Assembly: GCA_015057585.1 (NCBI GenBank)
Contig: SVEF01000006.1
Coordinates: 62,001-126,000 of the forward strand
From: Lachnospiraceae bacterium
GTDB lineage: Bacteria > Bacillota > Clostridia > Lachnospirales > Lachnospiraceae
Length of the DNA stretch: 64,000 nt
Direction: 5' to 3'
Shown one piece after another: positions 52,210 through 61,516 of this stretch (position 1 is its first letter; every line of letters starts with the position of its first letter). The notes beneath the pieces are model-generated. The model was not told where the DNA came from. It was given only the letters and a program-made list of their open reading frames with translations, and made no database searches. The position numbers were made by a program, and so were the translations under genes.

Positions 52210-54630
52210 ATGTTTCGTGACGATTTTGTATGGGGCGTTGCCTCAAGTGCCTATCAGGTGGAGGGAAGAAACCGTGATTTTGGTAGCGGGAAAACGATTT
52301 GGGACACCTTCACGGAGGCGGGACGCATTGCGGACGGGCATACGGCCGAGGAAGGCCCGGACCACATGAACCACTACAAAGAGGATTATGCCCTGATGAA
52401 GGAACTGGGAGTAAAGGCATACCGATTCTCTGCCAATTGGGCAAGAATTCTGCCAAACGGTGTAGGGGAAGTGAACCGGGAAGCGGTACAGTTATACCGC
52501 GATATGATACTTGAAATGAAAAAGAACGGCATTACGCCGTATTTGACAATGTATCATTGGGAATTTCCGCAAGTGCTTGAGGACCGCGGCGGTTGGCTGA
52601 ATGAAGAAGTGATAACATGGTTTGGGGAGTATGCAAAGGTTGTTGCAGAAAACTTTTCCGACATTTGTGAGTATTTTATTACGTTAAATGAACCGCAGTG
52701 TTTTGTCGGTCTGGGGCATCTGTCCGGCGTTCATGCACCGGGGGTTAAATTGCCGTATCAGGATGTATTTCAGATTGCCCATAATGCGCTCCGTGCGCAT
52801 GGTCTTGCAGTAAAGCAATTAAGAAACCATGCAAAAGCTCCGATAAAAGTCGGCTATGCGCCGACTTGCGGTGTGGCTTATCCGGCAACGGATTCACCGG
52901 AAGACATTGCTGCGGCAAGAGAATATTATTTTACCCAGAACAATCCGATGGACAACTGGACCTGGAATGTGGCATGGTTTTCGGATCCGGTATTTTTAGG
53001 ACATTATCCTGAGGATGGACTGAAGAAGTATGCAGAGTATCTGCCGGAGATTACCAAGGAGGATATGGAACTCATTTCCCAGCCTCTCGATTTCATGGGA
53101 CAGAATATCTATAACGGCTATATGATACGTCGTGGTGCAGACGGCAGACCGGAATACGTGAACCGTCCGGCAGGGCTTCCAAAGACGGCAGCCCAGTGGC
53201 CGGTAACGCCGGAATGTTTATATTGGGGGTTGAAATTCCTGTATGAGCGTTACCGGTTACCGATTTATGTGACGGAAAACGGTATGTCGTGTCATGACAA
53301 TATAGCAAGAGACGGAAAGGTGCACGACGAAGATCGTATTACCTTTTTGGACCGGTATCTTTCCGCGGTCCAAAAGGCATGCGAAGAAGGTGCGGATATC
53401 CGGGGGTATTTCCTTTGGACGTTCCTTGATAATTTTGAGTGGGACAAGGGATTTACGGAAAGATTCGGTATCGTCTATGTGGATTTCCAAAGCAAAAAGA
53501 GAATCCCGAAGGATTCTGCGTATTGGTACAAGGAAGTGATGGAGACAAACGGAAGAACATTATCCGTAAACCGGAACAGAGAGGTTTATGTTGCTCCGGA
53601 GCATGAAAAACTTCAGTATATGGGCCGTATTGATTTTGATAAGAGTGGTGGTCCGGAATTTGTATTCCCGTGTACGTATGTAAAGATAAAGTTCAAAGGT
53701 ACGGACTGCCGGGTGGCATTATCCAATACCCGTTCTTATTCGGACAATTATATGGGTTTTATTTTGGATGGCAGGCAGGAGAAGTTTCTGCTGAAACAAG
53801 AAGCCGGAAGAGAAGACTATGTTCTGGCAGCAGGACTTGCCGATGCGGAACATGAGCTGATGCTGTTTAAGAGGATGGACTCTTGTCATACGGTACAGTT
53901 CCATGGATTTTACTTAAACGAAGGAGCAGAGGTGTTGGAGCTTCCGGCACTTCCGGAAAGAAAAATAGAAGTATACGGAGATTCCGTATCCGCCGGAGAG
54001 GTCAGTGAGGCGGTCGGATATGAAGGACAGAAGGACCCGGAACATAACGGGGAGTTTTCCAACAGCTGGTATTCCTATTCCTGGATGACGGCACGGAAAC
54101 TGAATGCACAGATTCATGATATCGCACAGGGCGGCATTGCTCTGTTGGATGATATCGGCTGGTTTGCGTGGCCGGAATACAAAGGAATGCTGTCGGTCTA
54201 TGACAAGATAGAATATCATCCGGACCTCGGAGTCCAGAAGCGTTGGGACTTTAAAAAGTATACGCCTGATGTTGTTATAGTGGCAATCGGACAAAACGAT
54301 GCCAATCCTGAGAATTTTATGGCAGAGGAGTATGGCGGCGAAAAGGCGGTATACTGGAGGATGTCGTATAAAGAGTTTATAAAGAAACTGCGCATCCGGT
54401 ATCCGGAAGCACATATTATTCTGACGACAACGATATTAAATCATGATGCTGCCTGGGATAGGGCAATCGACGAAGTATGCGAAGATCTTCGCAAAAACGA
54501 TAAGTATATTTACCATTTCCTCTATTCGAAAAACGGATGCGGAACACATGGACACATCCGGATTTCCGAAGCAGAGCAGATGTCGGAGGAACTGGCAACA
54601 TTTATTGAGCAGAATCACATGTTCAAATAA
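52210..54630 (+). CDS. GH1 beta-glycosidase fused to CE2-like acetyl esterase
   Basis: 806 residues, two enzymes in one chain. Residues 1-~450 are a full GH1 domain: FVWGVASSAYQVEG at the start, ITLNEPQCFVG with the acid/base Glu near 160, YVTENGMSCHD with the nucleophile Glu near 356, YFLWTFLDNFEWDKGF near 405, FGIVYVDF and PKDSAYWYKEV. Residues ~455-585 are a jelly roll, and ~586-806 an SGNH esterase of CE2 type: IEVYGDSVSAGEV near 588 (Ser), VVIVAIGQNDAN near 690, and a C-terminal HGHIRISEAEQM near 782 (His). No signal peptide. It could trim acetylated gluco/manno-oligosaccharides by deacetylating and cleaving in one protein. GGAGG precedes the ATG. Both domains look complete. Confidence 0.9.
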   Translation: MFRDDFVWGVASSAYQVEGRNRDFGSGKTIWDTFTEAGRIADGHTAEEGPDHMNHYKEDYALMKELGVKAYRFSANWARILPNGVGEVNREAVQLYRDMILEMKKNGITPYLTMYHWEFPQVLEDRGGWLNEEVITWFGEYAKVVAENFSDICEYFITLNEPQCFVGLGHLSGVHAPGVKLPYQDVFQIAHNALRAHGLAVKQLRNHAKAPIKVGYAPTCGVAYPATDSPEDIAAAREYYFTQNNPMDNWTWNVAWFSDPVFLGHYPEDGLKKYAEYLPEITKEDMELISQPLDFMGQNIYNGYMIRRGADGRPEYVNRPAGLPKTAAQWPVTPECLYWGLKFLYERYRLPIYVTENGMSCHDNIARDGKVHDEDRITFLDRYLSAVQKACEEGADIRGYFLWTFLDNFEWDKGFTERFGIVYVDFQSKKRIPKDSAYWYKEVMETNGRTLSVNRNREVYVAPEHEKLQYMGRIDFDKSGGPEFVFPCTYVKIKFKGTDCRVALSNTRSYSDNYMGFILDGRQEKFLLKQEAGREDYVLAAGLADAEHELMLFKRMDSCHTVQFHGFYLNEGAEVLELPALPERKIEVYGDSVSAGEVSEAVGYEGQKDPEHNGEFSNSWYSYSWMTARKLNAQIHDIAQGGIALLDDIGWFAWPEYKGMLSVYDKIEYHPDLGVQKRWDFKKYTPDVVIVAIGQNDANPENFMAEEYGGEKAVYWRMSYKEFIKKLRIRYPEAHIILTTTILNHDAAWDRAIDEVCEDLRKNDKYIYHFLYSKNGCGTHGHIRISEAEQMSEELATFIEQNHMFK

Positions 54631-54641
54631 TCAGAAAATTA

Positions 54642-54686
54642 AAAGAGCAGGAGCGATTTTTTTGACAAAATCCGCTCTTGCTCTTT
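54642..54686 (+). terminator. Probable terminator at the end of the mannan locus
   Basis: Arms AAAGAGCAGGAGCGATTTT and AAAATCCGCTCTTGCTCTTT, one mismatch and one bulge. A weak T-stretch only; a second CTTTTTG follows at 54699. Confidence 0.55.
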
Positions 54687-54701
54687 ACTTGTTCGGGCTT
54701 T

Positions 54702-54730
54702 TTGTAGTAAAATAAAAACAGGACTATGTC
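54702..54730 (+). promoter_or_regulatory. Candidate promoter for the signalling operon
   Basis: TTGTAG, 17-base spacer, TATGTC, just upstream of the response regulator gene. Match is moderate. Confidence 0.4.
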
Positions 54731-54759
54731 TTCAGTTTGTAATAAGGTGGGGTAAGAGT

Positions 54760-55842
54760 ATGGAACAGATTATTTTGGTAGTAGATGATGATCGTACAAA
54801 CCTGATGTTTGCACAGAAAATTTTGGGCGGAGAGTACAAAGTGGCAGCAGCGAATTCGGGTGCTGCAGCGTTCCGTTATCTGGAAAATCACCGGCCGGAT
54901 TTGATTCTTCTGGACCTTAATATGCCGGAAATGGATGGAATAGAAGCGATTGAACGGCTGAAGCAAACAGAACAGTATCGGGCAATCCCGGTTATTTTCC
55001 TGACAGCCGACCGTTCGGCAGAAACGGAAACCAGATGCTTCCAGGCAGGAGCGGTGGATTTTGTGGGAAAGCCGTTTGCGCCGGAGGTGTTACTTAGCCG
55101 CGTACATAAGACCCTGGAACTTGAGGGTTACCGGAACCGCTTGGAAAATATGGTAGAGGAACAGGCGGAAATTATTACAAGCAGAACAAGACAGATCGAA
55201 GAAATACAGGAAGCCGTGATTGTCGGCATGGCGAATCTGATTGAAAGCCGCGACGGCTCGACCGGAAAACATGTAAAGAATACGCAGACGTATGTCCACA
55301 TGCTGGCACAGGAATTAAAAAACAGAGGTATGTATGCAGATGTCATTGACGATACGTTTGTAGAGATGATCCGGAAGGCGGCTCCGCTTCATGATGTGGG
55401 AAAGATAAAAGTGGCGGACAGTATTTTGCAAAAGCCGGGGAAACTGACACCGGATGAAAGAATTGAAATGCAGAAGCATACGATTTACAGCCGTGAAATT
55501 ATCCGCAGTATTATTGGGGATGTCGAAGACCCGCGGTATGTGAAGATGATTGAAGACATCGCAATGTATCATCATGAGTACTGGAACGGGGAAGGATATC
55601 CGACAGGAATGCAGGGCGAAGAAATCCCGGTTGCTGCCCGTATTATGGCGTTAGCAGACGTATTTGATGCGCTGGCAGAAGAACGTTGTTATAAGCCGGC
55701 AATCCGGCCGATTGAACGCGTGTTGGGAATCATTGAAGAAGGTAAGGGAACACAATTTGATCCGCAAATGGCAGAAGTGTTTCTGTCAATGAGAAAGGAA
55801 TTAGAGCAATATCTGGTAAGGAGGGAGAACAGTGGAAGCTAA
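54760..55842 (+). CDS. Response regulator with HD-GYP domain
   Basis: 360 residues. Residues 1-~125 are a receiver domain (LVVDDDRTNLMFA, phospho-acceptor Asp in LILLDLNMPEMDG near 54, LTAD, GKPF). A helical linker leads to an HD-GYP domain at ~170-350 with LHDVGKIKVADSIL near 211, MYHHEYWNGEGYPTGMQG near 268 and ALADVFDAL near 300. HD-GYP proteins break down cyclic di-GMP; the metal-binding His/Asp residues are kept, although the usual DGxGYP is NGEGYP. The next kinase gene overlaps its end, so that kinase is the likely partner. Confidence 0.92.
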   Translation: MEQIILVVDDDRTNLMFAQKILGGEYKVAAANSGAAAFRYLENHRPDLILLDLNMPEMDGIEAIERLKQTEQYRAIPVIFLTADRSAETETRCFQAGAVDFVGKPFAPEVLLSRVHKTLELEGYRNRLENMVEEQAEIITSRTRQIEEIQEAVIVGMANLIESRDGSTGKHVKNTQTYVHMLAQELKNRGMYADVIDDTFVEMIRKAAPLHDVGKIKVADSILQKPGKLTPDERIEMQKHTIYSREIIRSIIGDVEDPRYVKMIEDIAMYHHEYWNGEGYPTGMQGEEIPVAARIMALADVFDALAEERCYKPAIRPIERVLGIIEEGKGTQFDPQMAEVFLSMRKELEQYLVRRENSGS

Positions 55843-58627
55843 GAGGAACAAACAGATTGCATCGGTAGAACGGAATATACTGGTTTTCTTTACCGTGTTT
55901 GCGTCTTTCGTTTTTATTATGTCTCCGATTGCCGTTCCCGGAGGAGTGGATTTATGGGTGTACTTTGTTGTGGCTATTTCTGCTATTTTGCCATGGGTTG
56001 CGCATGTGAAGAAAATCCGTGACTACCGGTACCGCGCGTTACTGACCTCCGGAATGATGCTGGTGTGCCTTGCCATTCACGGTATGTATGTGTCCAGTTT
56101 CGCGATTGTTGCGCCAACCATTGCGGCATTGACTATTTTACTGGCAATCTATGGGATAAGAGAAGTGGTTTACCAGGAAATGGCAGTTGCGGTTTACATT
56201 CTGCTGTATCATATCTTCTATTTAAAGACGGTGGATTTTAGTTCTCCGAGTACCATGCCAAGACAGATAATGCCGGTGATAGCGGTGATAGCTGTGATTG
56301 CAGTGACACACTATCTGGTCTGCCTGAGGCAAAACATGGAATCCGAACTGTGGGAGAAAATTGAAGACCTGGAAAAAGCAGAGCAGAGCAAAAATGATTT
56401 CATGGCAAATGTGTCGCATGAAATCCGTACACCGCTGAATGCCATCAGCGGCATGAGCGAAATGCTGTTACAGGAGAATTTAAGCCTGCAGGCAAGGGAA
56501 ACCGTATCAGATATTCAGGGCGCCGGAAGGCGTCTGCAGGCATTGGTCAGTGACGTATTGGATTTCTCGGAACTGGAAGCCGGAAAGATGTCTTTGGTGG
56601 AAGAAGTTTATAATGTTACTTCGACAATTAATGACGTTATAAATATGAGCAACGCACAAAAAGGAGAAAAAACGGTTGAGCTGATTGTGGACTGTGATGC
56701 GAATATACCGTCCGGATTGGTGGGAGACGAGCAGAAACTCCGTAGAATTATTATGAACCTGATGAACAATGCAATTAAGTACACCAGCCATGGATGCATT
56801 GTTCTTACCGTGGGATACCGGAAAGAAGAGTACGGCATTAACCTGATTATTCGCGTAGCAGATACGGGCATTGGTATTTCGGAAGAAAATCTGGAGAAGA
56901 TTTTTACCAGCTTCAACCAGGTAGATACCAAGAAGAACCGTACGGAAGGCGGAATCGGACTGGGACTTGCTATTTGCAGTGCGCTGGTAAAGAAGATGGA
57001 AGGATTTATCGGCATCCGAAGCGTCCAAGGAGAAGGTACGGAAGTACAGGTAGTAATTCCGCAGAAAGTTTATGATGAATCCCCTATTGTTTCCTTAAAC
57101 CGTGCATCGGATGCGTATGTGGCACTTTATCTTAAAATGGAGAAGTTTGAGTATGTGGCAGTGCGCGAGGCATACCGTAAGAGTATTACCCGTATGGCGG
57201 GACAATTGGAGTCTCCGATCAGCCATTGTGTAAACTTACAGAATTTAAAGAATCAGCTGGAAAAGAAAAACTTTACCCATGTGTTTATCGGATGGGAAGA
57301 GTTCTGTGAAGATAAGAAATATTTTGAAGAATTGTCGACAGAAATCCAGGTTGTGCTGATTTTGGAGCGCGACATGGCGGCCTACGTCGGCGGCAGAATC
57401 CAGTGCATTTATAAACCGTTCTATGTGCTTTCCATGGCGGCAGTAATTAACGGGGAACGGGTATTGCAGAGCGGAGATTTGGCGTTTGCGCACGGCAACC
57501 GGTTCATTGCACCGGAGGCAAAGGTTCTGGTGGTAGATGACAATCTCATGAACTTGAAGGTAGTAGAAGGTCTTCTCAGACCATATCAGATTAAGGTATT
57601 CACGGCAACCGGCGGTAGGGAAGCTTTGAAAAAGCTGGAATCCATGCAGTACGATTTTGTATTTATGGATCACATGATGCCGGAAATGGATGGTGTTGAG
57701 ACGTTACACAAAATACGACAGAAGCCGGGCCGTTATTTTGCGGAACTTCCGGTGATTGCGTTGACGGCAAATGCCATCGGCGGTGTCCGGGAGATGTTCC
57801 TGGAAGAGGGATTCCAGGACTTTATGGCGAAACCGATTGAACTCTCTGTTCTGGAGCGCACATTACGCAGATATTTGCCGGAAGGTAAGATTCTTAAGGT
57901 AGAAGATGCAGATTTGCATCTCTATGAGCCGCAGGAAGAACTGGAGAAGGAAAAGGCACTTGCCCTGAGAGACAAAATGAAAAAAGAACCGCTTCCGGGT
58001 GCTCCGGAAATGGCGGATGAGGAATTTAATCCTGAAAAAGGAATTGCGCGTTGCGGCGGGAATGAAGAGGATTATATTGAAATTGCACGCGCATTTTATG
58101 CGGCGGCAGAAGAGAACATGGAACAAATCGGTAGGTTTTATCAGGAACGTGACTGGAAAAACTATACCATTTTGGTGCATGCGTTGAAGAGTTCAGCGCT
58201 CTACATCGGAGCGGCACAACTTTCGGAAGCAGCAAAAGCGCTGGAACTTTCCGGTAAGGAAAGCCGTACAGACTACATTGACGGGCACCATGAGGAGATG
58301 TTTTCTATGTACCGGCGATTGTTAGAGAGGATGCTGGCGTGTGAACTGTTGGGTCTGGAAGAGAAAAAGACGGAAGAAAAATCGCCGGTGTTGACGAATA
58401 TTGAAATCGACAGGGAAGAACTGTTCCGCATTTTGGATGAGTTGAAGAGCAGGATTGGTGACTTTGAAACAGAAGGTGTGGAAGCATGTCTTGCAGAACT
58501 GGAGCCGTATCGGTTCCGTGGCAAACCGTTGTCTATTTTGGCAGACCGGCTTCGCGGAAAGGTACAAAACTTTGATTTTATGGGTGCGGAAGAACTTTTA
58601 GAAGCGGCATTCAATGAGTTTAAATAA
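55832..58627 (+). CDS. Hybrid histidine kinase with receiver and HPt domains
   Basis: 931 residues, GTG start that overlaps the previous gene by 11 bases. About six membrane helices (~20-170) form the sensor; HisKA His is in MANVSHEIRTPLNAIS near 196; ATP-binding motifs are MNNAIKYT, ADTGIGIS and GGIGLGLAICSALV (~305-385). A degenerate receiver-like stretch at ~415-555 precedes a true receiver (VLVVDDNLMNLKV near 566, Asp in FMDHMMPEMDG near 613). The C-terminus has an HPt domain with LVHALKSSALYIG near 783. The signal is unknown; placement after mannan genes makes a sugar-linked or surface-state cue possible. Confidence 0.9.
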   Translation: MEAKRNKQIASVERNILVFFTVFASFVFIMSPIAVPGGVDLWVYFVVAISAILPWVAHVKKIRDYRYRALLTSGMMLVCLAIHGMYVSSFAIVAPTIAALTILLAIYGIREVVYQEMAVAVYILLYHIFYLKTVDFSSPSTMPRQIMPVIAVIAVIAVTHYLVCLRQNMESELWEKIEDLEKAEQSKNDFMANVSHEIRTPLNAISGMSEMLLQENLSLQARETVSDIQGAGRRLQALVSDVLDFSELEAGKMSLVEEVYNVTSTINDVINMSNAQKGEKTVELIVDCDANIPSGLVGDEQKLRRIIMNLMNNAIKYTSHGCIVLTVGYRKEEYGINLIIRVADTGIGISEENLEKIFTSFNQVDTKKNRTEGGIGLGLAICSALVKKMEGFIGIRSVQGEGTEVQVVIPQKVYDESPIVSLNRASDAYVALYLKMEKFEYVAVREAYRKSITRMAGQLESPISHCVNLQNLKNQLEKKNFTHVFIGWEEFCEDKKYFEELSTEIQVVLILERDMAAYVGGRIQCIYKPFYVLSMAAVINGERVLQSGDLAFAHGNRFIAPEAKVLVVDDNLMNLKVVEGLLRPYQIKVFTATGGREALKKLESMQYDFVFMDHMMPEMDGVETLHKIRQKPGRYFAELPVIALTANAIGGVREMFLEEGFQDFMAKPIELSVLERTLRRYLPEGKILKVEDADLHLYEPQEELEKEKALALRDKMKKEPLPGAPEMADEEFNPEKGIARCGGNEEDYIEIARAFYAAAEENMEQIGRFYQERDWKNYTILVHALKSSALYIGAAQLSEAAKALELSGKESRTDYIDGHHEEMFSMYRRLLERMLACELLGLEEKKTEEKSPVLTNIEIDREELFRILDELKSRIGDFETEGVEACLAELEPYRFRGKPLSILADRLRGKVQNFDFMGAEELLEAAFNEFK

Positions 58628-58648
58628 TCGGGCAGAAGGAGGAAAGTT

Positions 58649-61309
58649 ATGCGAAATTGGTTTGAAAAAATGTTTGGCGGCCATATCGGATTAAGAGAAC
58701 GACTTTTGCGCATTATTCTGTACGGAGGATTGGTGGCCTGTGTTGCCGGTATTTTAATTACGTTGTTTCTTGATCTGCATCCGCTGCTGCTGATTGTTCT
58801 TTCGTCCTGCGCAGTGATTGTATCCGTGCTTCTTTGGCAGAATTATAAATATCAGAAGATTGAACTGGTTGTCTGGGTGGTAGACGTCCTGGTTAACTTT
58901 ATTTTATTCCCGGTAGCGTTTTTTACGAGTGGCGGTATTGAAGGAGGAGGCACTCTCTGGTATGTGCTCGGGATTATTTTCGTGTTCCTCTTATTCCAGG
59001 GGACACAATTTGTGGTGTTTTTGATTTGTACCCTGGTATGTTTTTCGGCGACTTATTTGGCATCGTATTTTTACCCGGAACTTTTAGTCCCGTTTGCGGA
59101 CAGGGCGGATATGTATGTTGATTCCATATTTTCGCTTATTGCAGTGAGTGTTTTAATCGGTGCACTGATTAAATTCCAGTCAAGGGTGTTTGAAAAAGAA
59201 CGGCAGAAGGTAATCGAGCAGCAGGAAGAATTAAAGCAGATGGCGGATTCCAAGAGTGTATTTTTTGCCAATATGAGCCATGAAATCAGGACGCCGATCA
59301 ATACCATCATCGGTTTAAATGAGATGATATTGAGAGAGGATGTGTCGGACGAAGTTGCGGAAAATGCACTGAACATCCAGCAGGCGAGTAAAATGCTTCT
59401 GGCGCTCATTAATGATATTCTGGATATGTCCAAGATTGATTCCGGAAAGATGGAGATTGTCCCGACACAGTATGAGACCGGAGCAATGTTCAGCGATTTG
59501 GTAAACATTATCTGGATTCGTGCTCATGAGAAGAACCTGGAATTGAAGGTAAACATTGATCCGGAACTCCCGTCGATGCTCTATGGCGATGAAATTCGCA
59601 TTAAGCAGATTCTTTTAAATCTGCTTTCCAACGCGGTAAAATATACACAGGAGGGTTCAGTTACTCTTGAAGCAAAGTGTGAGCGGGTGGATGCAGATAC
59701 GATACAGATGAGAGTTTCCATTGAGGATACGGGTATTGGTATCCGTAAGGAAGAGGTAAAGGAACTGTTCCATGCGTATCGTCGTGTTGATAAGGAAAAA
59801 ACCAGAGTAATTGAAGGAACCGGTCTTGGTCTTAAAATTGCGCAGCAACTTCTGGCTTTGATGGGCGGCACCATTACCGTAGACAGTACCTACATGAAGG
59901 GTTCGGTATTTACCATAACCCTGCAGCAGAAGATTGTGAATGCCAAACCGGTTGGGAAACTGGATTTTATGGTAAAGAAAAACCATTTGTCCAGAGAGCG
60001 TTATCATCAGCGTTTTGAGGCAGCAGAAGCAAAGGTACTGGTTGTGGATGACAATGAGATGAATCTGATGGTTGCTTCCAAACTGCTTCGCGGAACCAGA
60101 GTTCAGGTGGATGTGGCAAAGAGCGGCGCAGAAGCACTGGTCATGACCAGAAACAAAAGCTATCATGCTATCTTTATGGATCATGTCATGCCGGAAATGG
60201 ATGGCGAGCAGACCTTAAAGCGTATCCGCAAACAGAGCAACGGTCTTTGCAATGATGTGCCGGTTGTGGCGCTCACGGCAAATGCCATGAGTGGAGCGGA
60301 AGAAACATACCGGCGAATGGGATTTGAGGGATATCTTGCAAAGCCAATCAACGCAGCATTGCTTGAGGCGACACTCTTAAAATATATTCCGCCGGAACTT
60401 GTGACATTCCGGATGGAAGAATCGGAAGAAGAGAAGACCGTGCATTATCAGGAGGCACGGAAAAAGAAGAGTGTTTTGATTACCACAGAAGTGGTGGCTG
60501 ATTTGGCGCCGGAGTGGAAGGAGCACTTTGATATCCGGACACAGACTTGCTATATCAATACTTCCCACGGTCGGTTCTGCGACGTGGAAGAGATTGCTTC
60601 GGAAGCTGTGCTTGAATATTTGGAGCGGGGAAACAAGGCGCATTCACAGCCGGCTTCGGTAGAAGAGTTTGAGAAGTTCTTTGCAGATGCACTTATGGAG
60701 GCGGAACAGGTCATCCATATTTCGGTATCTTCGGGAATTGCCATGGCCTACGAGAACGCGGTAGAAGCAGCAAAGTGTTTTGACAGTGTACATGTTGTGG
60801 ATTCTACACAGGTATCCGGCGGCATGGGCATGCTTGCATTGTATGCAGCGCAGATTGCGTCAGAAGGGAAAACGGTTCCGGAGATTCTTGCAAAACTGGA
60901 ACAGCTAAAACCGCATATTAGTACGAGTTTTGTGACCGGATCGGTAGATGCGATGTATCGGAACGGACGAATCGGGGAACGGGTGAAGAAACTATGTGAA
61001 ATCCTGTATTTATCACCGGTAATTTCTGTTGTCCGCGGACGGTTAAAATGTACAGGTATTTTGGCGGGGAATGAAGACAATACGGTAAAAAAATATATTC
61101 GAAACCAGTTACGTAATAAGAAAAGAATCGATCCGCGGATTTTGATTATTGCACATGCCGGATGTTCGAAAAAACGCCAGGCAATGATTATAAAAGAAGT
61201 AGAACGCCACATGAAGTTTGAATATGTTATATTCCAAAAGGTATCGGCAACGATTGCCAGCAATTGTGGTCTGAATACCTTTGGACTTCTGTACCGTAGG
61301 AAAAACTGA
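58649..61309 (+). CDS. Hybrid histidine kinase fused to a C-terminal DegV domain
   Basis: 886 residues. About six membrane helices (~15-175), then HisKA (FFANMSHEIRTPINTII, His near 211), ATPase (LLSNAVKYT, EDTGIGIRKEEV, EGTGLGLKIAQQLL), and a receiver (VLVVDDNEMNLMVA near 463, Asp in FMDHVMPEMDG near 510). From ~606 to the end it matches DegV: SVLITTEVVADLAPEW, SQPASVEEFEKFF, HISVSSGIAMAYENAVEAA, VHVVDSTQVSGGMGMLAL, and a tail with LSPVISVVRGRLK. DegV proteins bind fatty acids (FakB supplies them to a kinase). The kinase may thus sense or signal with lipid. AAGGAGG precedes the ATG. It ends at a terminator. Confidence 0.88.
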   Translation: MRNWFEKMFGGHIGLRERLLRIILYGGLVACVAGILITLFLDLHPLLLIVLSSCAVIVSVLLWQNYKYQKIELVVWVVDVLVNFILFPVAFFTSGGIEGGGTLWYVLGIIFVFLLFQGTQFVVFLICTLVCFSATYLASYFYPELLVPFADRADMYVDSIFSLIAVSVLIGALIKFQSRVFEKERQKVIEQQEELKQMADSKSVFFANMSHEIRTPINTIIGLNEMILREDVSDEVAENALNIQQASKMLLALINDILDMSKIDSGKMEIVPTQYETGAMFSDLVNIIWIRAHEKNLELKVNIDPELPSMLYGDEIRIKQILLNLLSNAVKYTQEGSVTLEAKCERVDADTIQMRVSIEDTGIGIRKEEVKELFHAYRRVDKEKTRVIEGTGLGLKIAQQLLALMGGTITVDSTYMKGSVFTITLQQKIVNAKPVGKLDFMVKKNHLSRERYHQRFEAAEAKVLVVDDNEMNLMVASKLLRGTRVQVDVAKSGAEALVMTRNKSYHAIFMDHVMPEMDGEQTLKRIRKQSNGLCNDVPVVALTANAMSGAEETYRRMGFEGYLAKPINAALLEATLLKYIPPELVTFRMEESEEEKTVHYQEARKKKSVLITTEVVADLAPEWKEHFDIRTQTCYINTSHGRFCDVEEIASEAVLEYLERGNKAHSQPASVEEFEKFFADALMEAEQVIHISVSSGIAMAYENAVEAAKCFDSVHVVDSTQVSGGMGMLALYAAQIASEGKTVPEILAKLEQLKPHISTSFVTGSVDAMYRNGRIGERVKKLCEILYLSPVISVVRGRLKCTGILAGNEDNTVKKYIRNQLRNKKRIDPRILIIAHAGCSKKRQAMIIKEVERHMKFEYVIFQKVSATIASNCGLNTFGLLYRRKN

Positions 61310-61322
61310 TTGTATAAAGAAG

Positions 61323-61379
61323 AAAACTATTCCATGCGAAGGGCCGGGAGTTCTTGCATCGGGATAGTTTTTTCTTTTT
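61323..61379 (+). terminator. Terminator after the DegV-kinase gene
   Basis: Arms AAAACTATTCCATGC and GCATCGGGATAGTTTT (one bulge, one G-T pair) around a GC-rich loop, then TTTCTTTTTAT. Confidence 0.85.
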
Positions 61380-61411
61380 ATGTAATAATAATTATGATAA
61401 GAAAGTCTTGA

Positions 61412-61440
61412 TTGTGGAAATGAACAAGTTGTGGTAATAT
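61412..61440 (+). promoter_or_regulatory. Promoter for the pyruvate kinase gene
   Basis: TTGTGG, 17-base spacer, TAATAT, with an extended -10 TGG. Leader of about 120 bases, containing a short coupled frame. Confidence 0.6.
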
Positions 61441-61516
61441 GTATAAGGGTTTTTTTGTGGTAACGCAGGAAATTCCAAAAAGATCATCATAATAACAGGG
61501 AAAGGAGGAGAATCTT

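Noticed and set aside
56507-57028. Long minus-strand frame inside the first hybrid kinase
   Set aside because: Antisense to ATPase-domain motifs that are clearly coding on the plus strand.
57130-57500. Second receiver domain in the first hybrid kinase
   Set aside because: The stretch at about residues 415-555 has the right length, but I could not see the acidic pair or phospho-acceptor Asp, so I mention it only as degenerate.
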